NCBI RefSeq assembly: GCF_029870285.1
Contig: NZ_JACSYA010000043.1
Coordinates: forward strand, 1-38,217
Source: Delftia sp. PS-11
Lineage (GTDB): Bacteria > Pseudomonadota > Gammaproteobacteria > Burkholderiales > Burkholderiaceae_C
DNA length: 38,217 nt
Reading direction: 5' to 3'
Shown: positions 15,548 through 24,582 of the stretch, piece by piece
How the letters are laid out: every line of letters begins with the position of its first letter
How positions within the stretch are numbered: the stretch's first letter is position 1
Made by a program: the position numbers and the translations under genes
Notes under the pieces: generated by a model
The model's database searches: none
What the model saw: the letters and a program-made list of their open reading frames with translations, nothing else
Told to the model about the DNA's origin: nothing

Positions 15548-18115
15548 ATGAACGCCCCCGTTGACGTTTCCTTCTTCCACCGTGCCGCCAAGCCGCTGAC
15601 CAGCTACCGTCCGTACTGGGCCAAGCGCTTCGGCACGGCGCCGTTCCTGCCTATGAGCCGTGCCGAAATGGACCAGCTCGGCTGGGACAGCTGTGATGTG
15701 ATCCTGGTGACCGGCGATGCCTATGTGGACCACCCGAGCTTCGGCATGTCGGTGATCGGCCGCGTACTGGAGGCCCAGGGCTTTCGCGTCGGCATCATCG
15801 CCCAGCCCGACTGGCACAGCGCCGAGGCCTTCAAGGCCCTGGGCCGCCCCAATCTGTTCTGGGGCGTCACGGCGGGCAATATGGACTCGATGATCAACCG
15901 CTATACGGCTGACCGCAAGATCCGCTCCGACGATGCCTACACGCCGGGCGATGTGGGTGGCAAGCGCCCGGACCGCGCGGCCATCGTCTACAGCCAGCGC
16001 TGCCGCGAGGCGTACAAGGATGTGCCCATCGTGCTGGGCGGCATCGAGGGTAGCCTGCGCCGCATCGCCCACTACGACTATTGGAGCGACAAGGTGCGCC
16101 GCTCCATCGTGGTGGACAGCAAGTGCGACATCCTGCTGTATGGCAATGCCGAACGCGCCCTGGTCGAAGTGGCCCACCGCCTGGCTGCGCGTGAGCCCGT
16201 GGAGAACATCACCGATGTGCGCGGCACGGCCTTTTTCCGCCGTGCCTCGGAAGACGGCTGGTTCGAGCTGGACTCCACCGTCGTGGACGAGCCCGGTGTG
16301 GTCGAGCCCCATATCAACCCCTACATGACGACCAGCGAGCAGGCCGAGGCCCAGGGCCAGACCTGCTCCAAGGAAGAGGGCGGCGGGGCCGCTGCGCAGG
16401 ATGGCACCTCGGTGGCCTCCGTGCAGCCGGTTGCGGCCCAGCCTGTTGCGGCCCAGCCTATTGCGGCCCAGCCCATCCAGTTTGTGCCCAACCCCTCGCT
16501 GCGTGGCAGGGGCAAGCAGCCGCCGCGCGAGCGCACGGTGCTGCGCCTGCCCAGCTACGAGCAGGTCAAGTCCGACCCCATTCTTTATGCCCATGCCAAC
16601 CGCGTGCTGCATCTGGAGACCAACCCCGGCAATGCGCGTGCCCTGGTCCAGGCCCACGGCGAGGGCGTGACGGCGCGCGATGTGTGGCTGAACCCGCCGC
16701 CCATCCCGCTGACCACGGCCGAGATGGACTGGGTCTTCGGCCTGCCCTATGCCCGTAGCCCGCACCCCAGCTATGCCGACGAGAACGGCAGCCATGAGGG
16801 CGCGACCAAGATTCCTGCCTGGGAGATGATCCGCACCTCGGTCAACATCATGCGCGGCTGCTTTGGCGGCTGCACCTTCTGCTCCATCACCGAGCATGAG
16901 GGGCGCATCATCCAGAGCCGCTCCGAGGATTCCATCATCCAGGAGGTCGAGGACATCCGGGACAAGGTCAAGGGCTTCACCGGCACCATCTCCGACCTGG
17001 GCGGCCCCACCGCCAACATGTACCGGCTGGGCTGCAAGAGCCCCGAGATCGAGGCCGCCTGCCGCAAACCCAGCTGCGTGTTCCCCGGCATCTGCCAGAA
17101 CCTGCACACCGACCATGGCCCGCTGATCAAGATCTACCGCCGCGCGCGCAACCTGCCGGGCATCAAGAAGATCCTGATCGGCTCGGGCCTGCGCTATGAC
17201 CTGGCGGTCAAGTCGCCCGAGTACGTCAAGGAGCTGGTCCAGCACCATGTGGGCGGCTACCTGAAGATCGCGCCCGAGCACACCGAGGCCGGCCCGCTGT
17301 CCAAGATGATGAAGCCCGGCATCGGCAGCTATGACCGCTTCAAGCAGATGTTCGAGCAGTTCAGTGAGGAAGCGGGCAAGAAGCAGTACCTGATCCCGTA
17401 CTTCATTGCAGCCCACCCCGGCACCAGCGACGAGGACATGATGAACCTCGCCATCTGGCTCAAGAAGAACGGCTTTCGCGCGGACCAGGTGCAGACTTTC
17501 TACCCCAGTCCCATGGCCACGGCCACGGCCATGTACCACTCGGGCCGCAACACCCTGACCAAGGTGCGCCGCCAGATGCGCGACGCGGGCGAGGAGTCGG
17601 TGGACATCGTGCGCGGCGAAAAGCGCCGCCGCCTGCACAAGGCCTTTCTGCGCTACCACGACCCCAACAACTGGCCTGTGCTGCGCGAAGCGCTCAAGGC
17701 CATGGGGCGTGCCGACCTGATCGGCAACGGCAAGCACCACCTGATCCCGACCTACCAGCCGCTGGTCGATGGTGGCTACCAGAGCGCCCGGCGCAAGAAC
17801 AGCACGCCGGGAACTGGCGTGGCCTCGCGCGCCGTGGTCTCCCAGCAGGCCAAGGCCCATGCCATCGGCAAGGCGGGTGGCGCTGGACGCAGCGCTGCAC
17901 CAGGGCGTATGCAGGAGGATTCACGCGAGCCCAGGGAAGATGTGCGCTTTCGCCCGGCCCAGCCCCAGCCGGGCCGCATGCTGACCCAGCATACGGGCCT
18001 GCCGCCGCGCGCCGGCACGGGTGCCACTGGCCGAGCCAAGGGCACGGCCGGCGGCAAGCCTGCCAAGGGGGCGGCCAGCGGCAAGCCCCAGTCAGGTGCG
18101 CGCAGGCCGCGCTGA
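15548..18115 (+). CDS. ygiQ: YgiQ family radical SAM protein
   Basis: An 855-residue iron-sulfur protein. The N-terminal domain (about 1-290; [31 protein letters not shown]) is of the YgiQ type, and the radical SAM core carries the 4Fe-4S motif C-F-G-G-C-T-F-C at C438, C442 and C445, inside [19 protein letters not shown]. The reaction is not known for the family; SAM cleavage to a deoxyadenosyl radical is expected. Two low-complexity additions are notable: a three-fold P(V/I)AAQ repeat near residues 295-310 in the linker before the radical SAM core, and a basic Gly/Lys/Arg/Pro tail from about residue 750 to the end. The start at 15548 ([10 protein letters not shown]) fits the family. No operon partner is on this strand. 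Confidence 0.88.
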   Translation: MNAPVDVSFFHRAAKPLTSYRPYWAKRFGTAPFLPMSRAEMDQLGWDSCDVILVTGDAYVDHPSFGMSVIGRVLEAQGFRVGIIAQPDWHSAEAFKALGRPNLFWGVTAGNMDSMINRYTADRKIRSDDAYTPGDVGGKRPDRAAIVYSQRCREAYKDVPIVLGGIEGSLRRIAHYDYWSDKVRRSIVVDSKCDILLYGNAERALVEVAHRLAAREPVENITDVRGTAFFRRASEDGWFELDSTVVDEPGVVEPHINPYMTTSEQAEAQGQTCSKEEGGGAAAQDGTSVASVQPVAAQPVAAQPIAAQPIQFVPNPSLRGRGKQPPRERTVLRLPSYEQVKSDPILYAHANRVLHLETNPGNARALVQAHGEGVTARDVWLNPPPIPLTTAEMDWVFGLPYARSPHPSYADENGSHEGATKIPAWEMIRTSVNIMRGCFGGCTFCSITEHEGRIIQSRSEDSIIQEVEDIRDKVKGFTGTISDLGGPTANMYRLGCKSPEIEAACRKPSCVFPGICQNLHTDHGPLIKIYRRARNLPGIKKILIGSGLRYDLAVKSPEYVKELVQHHVGGYLKIAPEHTEAGPLSKMMKPGIGSYDRFKQMFEQFSEEAGKKQYLIPYFIAAHPGTSDEDMMNLAIWLKKNGFRADQVQTFYPSPMATATAMYHSGRNTLTKVRRQMRDAGEESVDIVRGEKRRRLHKAFLRYHDPNNWPVLREALKAMGRADLIGNGKHHLIPTYQPLVDGGYQSARRKNSTPGTGVASRAVVSQQAKAHAIGKAGGAGRSAAPGRMQEDSREPREDVRFRPAQPQPGRMLTQHTGLPPRAGTGATGRAKGTAGGKPAKGAASGKPQSGARRPR

Positions 18116-18149
18116 CCCCAGGCACGTACGCAGGCGGCGCACGTGCTGC

Positions 18150-20618
18150 TCAGGCGCTGCTGCCTGCGTGGGCTGCCAGTGTGCCTTGCCAGCGGCGCAG
18201 CACAGCCTGCGCGCCGCCCTCGAAATACTCCGCATCCAGGGGCACGGGCGGCGCCACCGCAAAGCCCTGGGCATAGTTCACGCCGATGGACTGAAGGGCC
18301 TGGGCGGTTTCGCTGGAGGCCACATATTCCGCCACCGTGCGCTTGCCCAGGATATGGCCGATGCGGTGGATCATCTCCACCATCGCATGCACCGTGGGGT
18401 CGTGCAGCATGTCCCGCACGAACTCGCCATCGATCTTCAGGTAATCGACCGGCAGCTGCTTGAGGTAAGTCAGCGATGACATGCCCACGCCGAAATCATC
18501 CAGCGCGAAGCGGCAGCCCAGCGTGCGCAGGGACTGGATCAGCCGGGCGGCACCTGACAGGCTGGCGATGGCGCTGGTCTCGGTGATCTCGAAGCACAGC
18601 AGTTGCGGTGCGATCCCGTGCATGCTCAGCTGCGCCTGCACGAAGCCCAGCAGTCCGTCGTCATCCAGGCTGGCCGCTGAAAGATTGATGGCGCAGGTAT
18701 CGACATGCCTCAGCATTGTGGGGTGTGCGGCCAGGATGGCAATGGTGCGGGCAATCACCCAGCGGTCCACGGCAGGCATGATGCCGTAGCGCTCGGCCGC
18801 AGGCACAAAGGATGAAGGTGCCACGATCTTGCCCTGCTCGTCGCGCAGCCGCAGCAGCACCTCGAAGTGCAGGCCGGTCGGGTCGTCGAGCTGCAGCGGT
18901 GCCAGGGTATGCGCGTACAGGCAAAAACGGTCCTGTTCCAGCGCCGAGCGGATGCGCGCGACCCACTCCATGTCGCTGACATGGCGCGTGTACTCGCCGT
19001 TGTCGCTGCGGTAGATGTAGACGCGGTTGCGTCCCCGTTCCTTGGCCCGGTAGCAGGCCATGTCGGCCATGCGCAGCAACTCCTGTGCCGAATGGACATC
19101 TCCAGCCAGATGCACAAGGCCGATGCTCAGGCCGGTGCGCAGGGTCTGCTGTCCCCACTGCACATGCAGCGATTCCACGGCTGCACGCAGCTTCTCGGCA
19201 ATCTGCACCGCAGCCTCGGGCGGGCAGTTTTCCAGCAGCACCCCGAACTCGTCGCCGCCCAGGCGCGCCAGCGTATCCGTCTCGCGCAGGCTGTGCAGCA
19301 GCAGGCGGCATACCTCGCACAGCATTTCATCGCCTGCCGGATGGCCGCAGGTCTCGTTGACAAGCTTGAACTGATCGAGGTCGATATGCAGCAGCGCCGA
19401 GGCGTGCTGCCGATGCTGTCCCATGTTGAGCAGGCGCTGCAGCCGCCGCTCGAATTCGGCACGGTTTTCCAGCCCTGTCAGGCTGTCGTGGCTGGCATGC
19501 CATGACAGCTGGTCCAGATACTGCTGCTCACGCGAGACATCGCGCAGCACGATGACCGCGCCAGACCGCTGGCCATGGTTGGTGATGGCGGCCCCCATCA
19601 GCTTGACAGGCACGACGCTGTGGTCCGTGCGCCTCAGCCAGCGCGTCTGCTCCTCGCGCAGGGCCTGGCCCGACAGCAGCTGTGCCAGCAGTCCTTCTGC
19701 GGTCTGGCTGGCATCGATGCTGTTGAAGTGCAGCTCCCTTGACAGCGGCTCTCCCCTGAGCTGCGCATCCATGCAGCCCAGCAAATCCAGTGCGGCCGGA
19801 TTGGCATAGTCCACGATGCCCCGGACGTCAGTGGTGATCACCGCATCGCTGAGCGATGCCAAGGTGGTCTGTGCACGTTCCTTTTCCGTGAACAGATCAT
19901 TCTTGAACTGCTGGCGCTGCAGCAGGATGCGCCGCGTATGCCATGCGGCCAGCAGGATCAGTATCACTGCCAGCAGCAGATGGATGCCCTGCAGCCAAAG
20001 CACCAGCTGGCGCGAGCTGCGTCCCAGGGACGCACTGAATTGCTGCGCGACGGGCGAGACGCCCAGGTTGATCTGCTCGATCTCCCGCTTCCAGGTGGCA
20101 GCGCTTTCGGCGCTGACATGGCCCAGCGCGTGGCCCTGCTCTATCTCGGCAGCCAGCTGGCTCAGCTGGTTCAGATACTGCTGGCCCACGGCCCAGTGGC
20201 GATAGGGCTCCTGAAGCCACGCCACATCGCGCAGGTACTTGATCAGCAGGGTCAGCGCCTGCACATCATCCGGATGGTTGCCGCCCACCACGATGGCTGC
20301 CTGCGCGTCCGCGATGCGCGGCGGGTTATCGTCCATGGCTACGCGGGCATCCCAGTCGCCAGCGGGAATGCGCATGGCCTGCCGGAAAAGCTTGAGATCG
20401 CGCGATGAGCCGCTGTCCACGTAGCGGCTCAGATAGTAGATGGCATCTTTCTGGGCCTTGGACCACAGGCTTTCGCCTGCCACGAAAGCCCGCACGGCCG
20501 AGACCAGTGAGAGGCTGATGCTGGCAGTGAGCATCAGTACCAGAACGATCAGCGCCAACGGCCAGATTCGCTGCATCAGCTGCAGCGGGGAAACCGGAGC
20601 GGGGGGGCTGGGGGACAT
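18150..20618 (-). CDS. Membrane PAS-GGDEF-EAL cyclic-di-GMP turnover protein
   Basis: An 822-residue inner-membrane protein. Transmembrane helices at about 18-42 and 205-227 flank a periplasmic sensor domain of roughly 160 residues. A PAS domain lies at about 245-365 and the GGDEF domain at about 375-540 with intact GGDEF (454-458). An inhibitory I-site RxxD (R445-D448) is placed five residues upstream. The EAL domain covers about 550-805. Its signature reads EVL (586-588) rather than EAL, but E586, N645 (AINLSA), DDFG (707-710) and K728 are present, so phosphodiesterase activity is plausible. Both activities may be present or one may dominate. The start at 20618 (MSPSPP) is chosen because upstream residues are unlike protein. 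It is transcribed away from ygiQ's end (convergent). Confidence 0.88.
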   Translation of the reverse strand: MSPSPPAPVSPLQLMQRIWPLALIVLVLMLTASISLSLVSAVRAFVAGESLWSKAQKDAIYYLSRYVDSGSSRDLKLFRQAMRIPAGDWDARVAMDDNPPRIADAQAAIVVGGNHPDDVQALTLLIKYLRDVAWLQEPYRHWAVGQQYLNQLSQLAAEIEQGHALGHVSAESAATWKREIEQINLGVSPVAQQFSASLGRSSRQLVLWLQGIHLLLAVILILLAAWHTRRILLQRQQFKNDLFTEKERAQTTLASLSDAVITTDVRGIVDYANPAALDLLGCMDAQLRGEPLSRELHFNSIDASQTAEGLLAQLLSGQALREEQTRWLRRTDHSVVPVKLMGAAITNHGQRSGAVIVLRDVSREQQYLDQLSWHASHDSLTGLENRAEFERRLQRLLNMGQHRQHASALLHIDLDQFKLVNETCGHPAGDEMLCEVCRLLLHSLRETDTLARLGGDEFGVLLENCPPEAAVQIAEKLRAAVESLHVQWGQQTLRTGLSIGLVHLAGDVHSAQELLRMADMACYRAKERGRNRVYIYRSDNGEYTRHVSDMEWVARIRSALEQDRFCLYAHTLAPLQLDDPTGLHFEVLLRLRDEQGKIVAPSSFVPAAERYGIMPAVDRWVIARTIAILAAHPTMLRHVDTCAINLSAASLDDDGLLGFVQAQLSMHGIAPQLLCFEITETSAIASLSGAARLIQSLRTLGCRFALDDFGVGMSSLTYLKQLPVDYLKIDGEFVRDMLHDPTVHAMVEMIHRIGHILGKRTVAEYVASSETAQALQSIGVNYAQGFAVAPPVPLDAEYFEGGAQAVLRRWQGTLAAHAGSSA

Positions 20619-20814
20619 GTGCCCGACCTGCGCGCTGTGCCGATTTCCTGGTGTCAGGCGCAGCGTGGCGCCACGGTCTCGCAGGCGCGGCAATGGCGCA
20701 GTGCGCTGTGCGGATGGCGTCTCGGGGGGGTGCTGACCATGTCCATGCGGTAGTCTCCAGATACGCCGATTATGGAGGCTTCCATGGGCGTTTCCGTGGT
20801 CCGTGGCATGTGCG

Positions 20815-21774
20815 TCAGCAAGAAAGGCGGTCTCTCTCCGTTCCCTCTCCGTGCCCAGGTCCGGGCATGCAGTGCACAGGCAGATCATGCTGCCGGGCCA
20901 GCGCAGCGATCTGCCCGCAGTCGAGCCCGCGCAGGAATGCGGCAATCGCCGCATGGGTTTCGGGCCTGCGCAGCAGGGCCGCATCCCCCAGCGGCGGCAA
21001 GCCGGCAACAGCGCAAAGGCGGGCTGCGAAATGCGGCTCCAGCGCTGCCACAGCGACGGTGCCTCCCACACAGTCGTAGACCCGGTAGCCTGCGTGCGCG
21101 CCTCCCACATCGCCATCGGGCGTGGTCAGGCCCCAGTGCCATGGCAAGGCCAGCCACTGCGCCGCCTGGGCCAGGCCAACCTCCTGCAGGCAGCCCTGGC
21201 CGCTGCGCTGGCGCAGCAGCCATGCCTGCAGCACGGCCTCGCTGGCCATCAGGGCACCGGCCATATCGGCGAACAGGCTGGGCGGCATGGCACCGCGCTG
21301 CACCAGCCCTGCCTCGGCCTGGTAGGTCAGGTCATGGCCTGGCAGATCGGCCAGGGCTCCGGCACTGCCGACGACGCGGACCATGGACAGATGGGGGTAC
21401 TGCTGGCGCAGTGCCTGCCAGTCCAGTCCCAGCTTGACCAGCGCAGCCGGGCGAAAAGAGGTCAGCAGCACGTCCGTGCCGGCCAGGGCCTGTTGCAGCG
21501 CCGCCTGTCCGGCCTCGCTTTTGAGGTGCGCCTGCCAGACATCGATTCCGGCATGCATGTCGGCATACGCCTGGGGACTGTAGTGCGCCATCGGATCGCT
21601 GCCCTGCGAGTCCGGGCCTGCCGCTGGCGGCTCCAGCTTGCGGCAAAGCGCTCCCATGGCGGTGCACCGCATCAGGGCGGCAGGGCCCGGCAGGTTCAGC
21701 GCCAGGCTCAGTATGCGCACGCCGGCCAGTGCCTGTGTGCCTGGAAGGGTGCTGCGCAGGTCGTTGGTAGGCAT
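20815..21774 (-). CDS. CaiB/BaiF-family CoA-transferase or acyl-CoA racemase
   Basis: A 319-residue class III CoA-transferase family protein. Seen: the N-terminal block LAGVRILSLALNLPGPAA (about 17-34), the ADVLLTSFRP-like strand (101-109) and the catalytic-aspartate motif GHDLTYQAEAGL with D148. The Asp forms the acyl-CoA anhydride in CaiB/Frc, or acts with a His in alpha-methylacyl-CoA racemase. At 319 residues it is shorter than most transferases (about 380-400) and nearer to the racemase group, so racemase or transferase remain open. The start at 21774 is used because upstream residues are not family-like. A strong terminator lies about 110 bases upstream, so it is transcribed on its own. 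Substrate unknown. Confidence 0.75.
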   Translation of the reverse strand: MPTNDLRSTLPGTQALAGVRILSLALNLPGPAALMRCTAMGALCRKLEPPAAGPDSQGSDPMAHYSPQAYADMHAGIDVWQAHLKSEAGQAALQQALAGTDVLLTSFRPAALVKLGLDWQALRQQYPHLSMVRVVGSAGALADLPGHDLTYQAEAGLVQRGAMPPSLFADMAGALMASEAVLQAWLLRQRSGQGCLQEVGLAQAAQWLALPWHWGLTTPDGDVGGAHAGYRVYDCVGGTVAVAALEPHFAARLCAVAGLPPLGDAALLRRPETHAAIAAFLRGLDCGQIAALARQHDLPVHCMPGPGHGEGTERDRLSC

Positions 21775-21874
21775 GCAGTGTCTGGGTCTGGGTCTGGAGA
21801 TGGGGCATTGTCCCGTTTCCGCCATCCCTGCGCTGTTGCCAAGGCGTCAACAGCCCCATGGTTTGGCCGCAGCA

Positions 21875-21905
21875 AGAAAAAAGCCCCGGCGGTGAAGCCG
21901 GGGCT
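21875..21905 (-). terminator. Rho-independent terminator, minus strand
   Basis: Perfect 9-bp stem AGCCCCGGC (21882-21890) and GCCGGGGCT (21897-21905) with a 6-base loop. On the minus strand it is followed by a run of T (six A on the plus strand ending at 21882). It lies about 160 bases downstream of the Bug gene stop and upstream of the CaiB/BaiF start. It therefore ends Bug transcription and insulates the two genes. Confidence 0.88.
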
Positions 21906-22061
21906 CTGAGGACTCCGCCTAGACTTGGCGCGAGACAGTTGGATGTCGTTGCTACAACCCCACCAGATTGCATCCTTTGACTGTGTATCGGCAGTGGTGC
22001 GCCGGGCTTTAGGGTCTGTGGATGCAATTTGCTGCGCTCGCGCCAGGTGTGCTGCCGGCGG

Positions 22062-23054
22062 TTACTGCCTTTCCAGTTTCGCGGCCTGGATGATGGTGTT
22101 CCAGCGCAGGTACTCAGCCCGCGTGAACTCGCGGAAAGCCCTGGCATCCATGAGCCGCACCTCCCCGCCCAGCGCCGTCACTTTGGCCTTGAAGTCCGCG
22201 CCGCCCGCCAGTTTGAGCGTGGCCTCCTCGATGCGCTTGACCACGGCGGACGGCGTTCCCTTGGGTGCGAGCACGCCATTCCAGGTGCCGGTGACGAAGG
22301 TGGCGTAGCCGCTTTCCTTCATGGTGGGAACATCGGGCAGCGCTGGCAGGCGCTGCTCCGATGTCACTGCCAGCGCCTTGAGCTTGCCTGACTGCACGAA
22401 GGGCAGGGCCGGCGTGATGTTCTCGAAGATGAAATCGATCTGCCCGCCCAGCAGGTCGGTCAGCGCGGGGGCGCTGCCCTTGTAGGGTACATGCACCATG
22501 TCGAGCTGGGTGGCGCTCTTGAACAGTTCGCCGGACAGGTGCACCGTGGAGCCGCTGCCCGGCGAGCCATAGCTCATCCCTGTCTTTTGCGCGCCCGCGC
22601 GCGCCACCAGATCTTTGACCGACTTCACGGGCGTGCGCGCCTCATTGACCACCAGTACGTTCGGAATCGTGGTCACCAGCGCGATGTATTCGAAGTCCCC
22701 CAGGTTTTTTTCGCCCATGTTCCTGTAGAGGCTGGGATTGATGGCCTGCGTGCCTGCCGTGCCGAAGAGCAGCGTATAGCCGTCGTTGGCGGCCGAAGCC
22801 ACACGGCTGGCGCCGATGGAGCCATTGGCGCCGGAGACGTTCTCGACCACCACCGGCTGTCCCAGCGATTCCGTGAGGCCCTGGGCCACCATGCGTGCCA
22901 GCAGGTCGGTGTTGCCGCCGGGCGCAAAGGGGACCACCAGCTTGATGGGGCGGGATGGGAAAGTCTCCGCCATGGCCAGCGGCTGTGCGAGCAGGGCTGC
23001 TCCCAGCACCCCCAGGGTGCCGAGGAAGCGCTTGCGTGAAAAAAGCGGGTGCAT
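22062..23054 (-). CDS. Tripartite tricarboxylate transporter solute-binding protein (Bug)
   Basis: A 330-residue periplasmic binding protein of the Bug/TctC family. The signal peptide is residues 1-29 (KRFLGTLGVLGAALLAQPLA, cleavage after AMA). The mature protein begins ETFPSRPIKLVVPFAPGG, the classical first strand, with VVVENVSGANGSIGA and YGSPGSGSTVHLSGELFK as ligand-shell blocks, and DVPTMKESGY in lobe 2. The start at 23054 follows CAGGAGA on the minus strand. No TctA/TctB membrane genes are nearby; Bug proteins are typically present in large orphan families in these bacteria and bind small carboxylates. The strong terminator downstream and the two inverted repeats upstream (23145-23194) suggest a separately regulated monocistronic unit. 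Confidence 0.9.
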   Translation of the reverse strand: MHPLFSRKRFLGTLGVLGAALLAQPLAMAETFPSRPIKLVVPFAPGGNTDLLARMVAQGLTESLGQPVVVENVSGANGSIGASRVASAANDGYTLLFGTAGTQAINPSLYRNMGEKNLGDFEYIALVTTIPNVLVVNEARTPVKSVKDLVARAGAQKTGMSYGSPGSGSTVHLSGELFKSATQLDMVHVPYKGSAPALTDLLGGQIDFIFENITPALPFVQSGKLKALAVTSEQRLPALPDVPTMKESGYATFVTGTWNGVLAPKGTPSAVVKRIEEATLKLAGGADFKAKVTALGGEVRLMDARAFREFTRAEYLRWNTIIQAAKLERQ

Positions 23055-23144
23055 GAAATGTCTCCTGATCTGGGTTTTTCAAATGGTGCGAAGGCAGGGC
23101 GGACGGCGCCCGCCATACGGGCAGCCTATCCTCTGGGGGGAAGT

Positions 23145-23162
23145 CATTGACGTCAATCAATG
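23145..23162. promoter_or_regulatory. Palindromic operator candidate upstream of the Bug gene
   Basis: A perfect 12-base palindrome ATTGACGTCAAT (23146-23157) nested in a wider inverted repeat CATTGA (23145-23150) / TCAATG (23157-23162). It lies about 90 bases upstream of the Bug start, so it may bind the gene's regulator. Evidence is symmetry and position only. Confidence 0.45.
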
Positions 23163-23175
23163 ATTTGGCAGGACA

Positions 23176-23194
23176 TCATTCATAAACCGAATGA
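23176..23194. promoter_or_regulatory. Second inverted repeat with the same TCATT half-site
   Basis: TCATTC (23176-23181) and GAATGA (23189-23194) with a 7-base spacer. The half-site TCATT is shared with the neighbouring palindrome at 23145-23162. Two such sites about 30 bases apart, centre to centre (roughly three helical turns), would suit cooperative binding by one regulator. Confidence 0.35.
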
Positions 23195-23232
23195 CCTCAG
23201 GACTTTCTGGCAGCTCAGGCGGGCAGCGCATG

Positions 23233-23248
23233 GCCTCCGTGCGGAGGC
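23233..23248. promoter_or_regulatory. Perfect GC-rich inverted repeat between divergent genes
   Basis: GCCTCCG (23233-23239) and CGGAGGC (23242-23248) with a 2-base centre. As RNA it would be a stable hairpin only with a larger loop; as DNA it may be a binding site. It lies immediately before the AT-rich promoter-like block of the ibrA-like gene. Confidence 0.3.
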
Positions 23249-23253
23249 ATTTC

Positions 23254-23285
23254 TCAGATTAGTCTGATAAATAATTCTCATTTGC
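23254..23285 (+). promoter_or_regulatory. Fur-box-like sequence and adjacent TCAGA/TCTGA repeat
   Basis: The block GATAAATAATTCTCATTTGC (23266-23285), read on the minus strand, matches the classic 19-bp Fur box GATAATGATAATCATTATC at about 12 of 19 positions by hand alignment. TCAGA-TTAG-TCTGA (23254-23267) abuts it. It sits about 75-100 bases upstream of the ibrA-like start, where an iron-responsive repressor could act. The AT-richness of the block in a GC-rich genome is conspicuous. Confidence 0.35.
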
Positions 23286-23355
23286 GTATTTATCATGGAT
23301 GTCTGCCGAGCCTGCCGCTGATGGTGTGGCGATATGTCCTGGAGAGAAGTACGTA

Positions 23356-24582
23356 ATGCAAAAAAACTACCGCGATACCGATGTCCATCAGGCCGCCAAG
23401 GCCCGGCTGCGGCTGGTCTTTCAGCACTTCGAGCAGGTTTGCGTCGCGTTTTCCGGCGGCAAGGACAGCACGGTGCTTTTGCATCTGGCCCTGGAGGTCG
23501 CTGCCGAAATGGGGCGCGAGCCAGTGCATGCGCTGTTCGTCGATCTGGAGGGCCAGTACCGTGCCACGATCGACCATGTCGCTGAGATGCTGAGCCGCAG
23601 CGATGTGCGCCCCTGGTGGGTATGCCTGCCCATCAATCTGCGCAATGCATCCAGCCTGCAGGAGCCTTTCTGGTGCGCGTGGGAGCCTGGCCGGGAGCAG
23701 GACTGGATCCGGCCCATGCCCAGCCATCCCGCCGTCATCAGCGATCCCGGCTACTTTCCCTTCTTCCGCCACCGCATGGAGTTCGAGGATTTCGTGCCGG
23801 CATTCAATGAGTGGCTGGCGCGCGATGTTTCCACGGCCGTGCTGGTGGGCATCCGCTCGGACGAGTCGCTGAACCGCTACCTGGCCATCAAGCGGCGGGC
23901 CCGCATCAAGAAGCGCGCCTGGCGCACACCGGCAGGCGATGCGATTGCATGGAGCGCCAAGGATCGCCCCAACAGCCAGGCCGTCAGCTTTTTCCCCATC
24001 TACGACTGGGGGTTTGAAGACCTCTGGCGCTATACCGCCGAGCGTGGCTGCGCCTACAACCGCATCTATGACGCCATGTACCGCACAGGCATGCTGTTTT
24101 CGCAGATGCGCATCTGCCAGCCTTACGGAGACGACCAGCGCAAAGGACTGGACCTGTTCCAGAAGCTCGAGCCCGACACCTGGGCGCGGGTGGTCCACCG
24201 GGTCACTGGCGCCAACTATGCGGCACGCTACAGCCGCCAGCGCTTTCTCGGCTACCGGGGCGGACTGGGGCTGCCACCCTCGTTTGCGTCCTGGCATGCC
24301 TACTGCCTTTTCCTGCTGGGCAGCTATCCGCAGCCGCTGCGCAGCGTCTACGAGCGGCGCATACATCGGTTCATCGAGTGGTGGAGCGAGCATGGCTATC
24401 CGCTGGCGGTGTGGCCCGATGCCGGGACCCCGGCGCTGGAAAACCGCAAGATGCAGCCTTCCTGGCGCAGGGTGGCGCTGTCCCTGCTCAAGCAGGACAT
24501 GGCGCGTTCGCTGTCGTTCGGCTTTGCGCAGCGTGACCTGGATACTCTGGTGAGTGCCTCCGTGCCAGGAACTGCGCCATGA
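23356..24582 (+). CDS. ibrA: IbrA-like PP-loop (PAPS-reductase-fold) protein with DUF3440
   Basis: A 408-residue protein of the adenine-nucleotide alpha-hydrolase/PAPS reductase superfamily. The PP-loop is FSGGKDST (32-39), followed by VDLEGQY (62-68), GIRSDES (165-171) and PIYDW (214-218), all usual landmarks of this fold. The C-terminal half (about 230-400) corresponds to DUF3440. The C-terminal ECGxH catalytic cysteine motif of assimilatory PAPS reductase is absent, so sulfate reduction is unlikely; ATP-dependent activation of another substrate is more plausible, as in DndC, TtcA and TilS-like enzymes. The start at 23356 follows GGAGAG (23341-23346). The stop overlaps the next gene by four bases. 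E. coli IbrA, with IbrB, activates eib immunoglobulin-binding genes. Confidence 0.8.
   Translation: MQKNYRDTDVHQAAKARLRLVFQHFEQVCVAFSGGKDSTVLLHLALEVAAEMGREPVHALFVDLEGQYRATIDHVAEMLSRSDVRPWWVCLPINLRNASSLQEPFWCAWEPGREQDWIRPMPSHPAVISDPGYFPFFRHRMEFEDFVPAFNEWLARDVSTAVLVGIRSDESLNRYLAIKRRARIKKRAWRTPAGDAIAWSAKDRPNSQAVSFFPIYDWGFEDLWRYTAERGCAYNRIYDAMYRTGMLFSQMRICQPYGDDQRKGLDLFQKLEPDTWARVVHRVTGANYAARYSRQRFLGYRGGLGLPPSFASWHAYCLFLLGSYPQPLRSVYERRIHRFIEWWSEHGYPLAVWPDAGTPALENRKMQPSWRRVALSLLKQDMARSLSFGFAQRDLDTLVSASVPGTAP

Noticed and set aside
15356..17860. Very long open frame on the minus strand opposite ygiQ (834 codons)
   Set aside because: Its translation is low-complexity Gly/His/Gln/Arg-rich and it mirrors a well-supported gene; it is a by-product of the high-GC third codon positions of ygiQ.
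20651..21079. Plus-strand frames opposite the CaiB/BaiF and GGDEF-EAL genes
   Set aside because: They overlap well-supported minus-strand genes and give Arg/Ala/Ser-rich translations without motifs.
23356..24582. Assimilatory PAPS reductase CysH
   Set aside because: It lacks the catalytic ECGxH motif and is longer than CysH; the neighbours are not cys genes.
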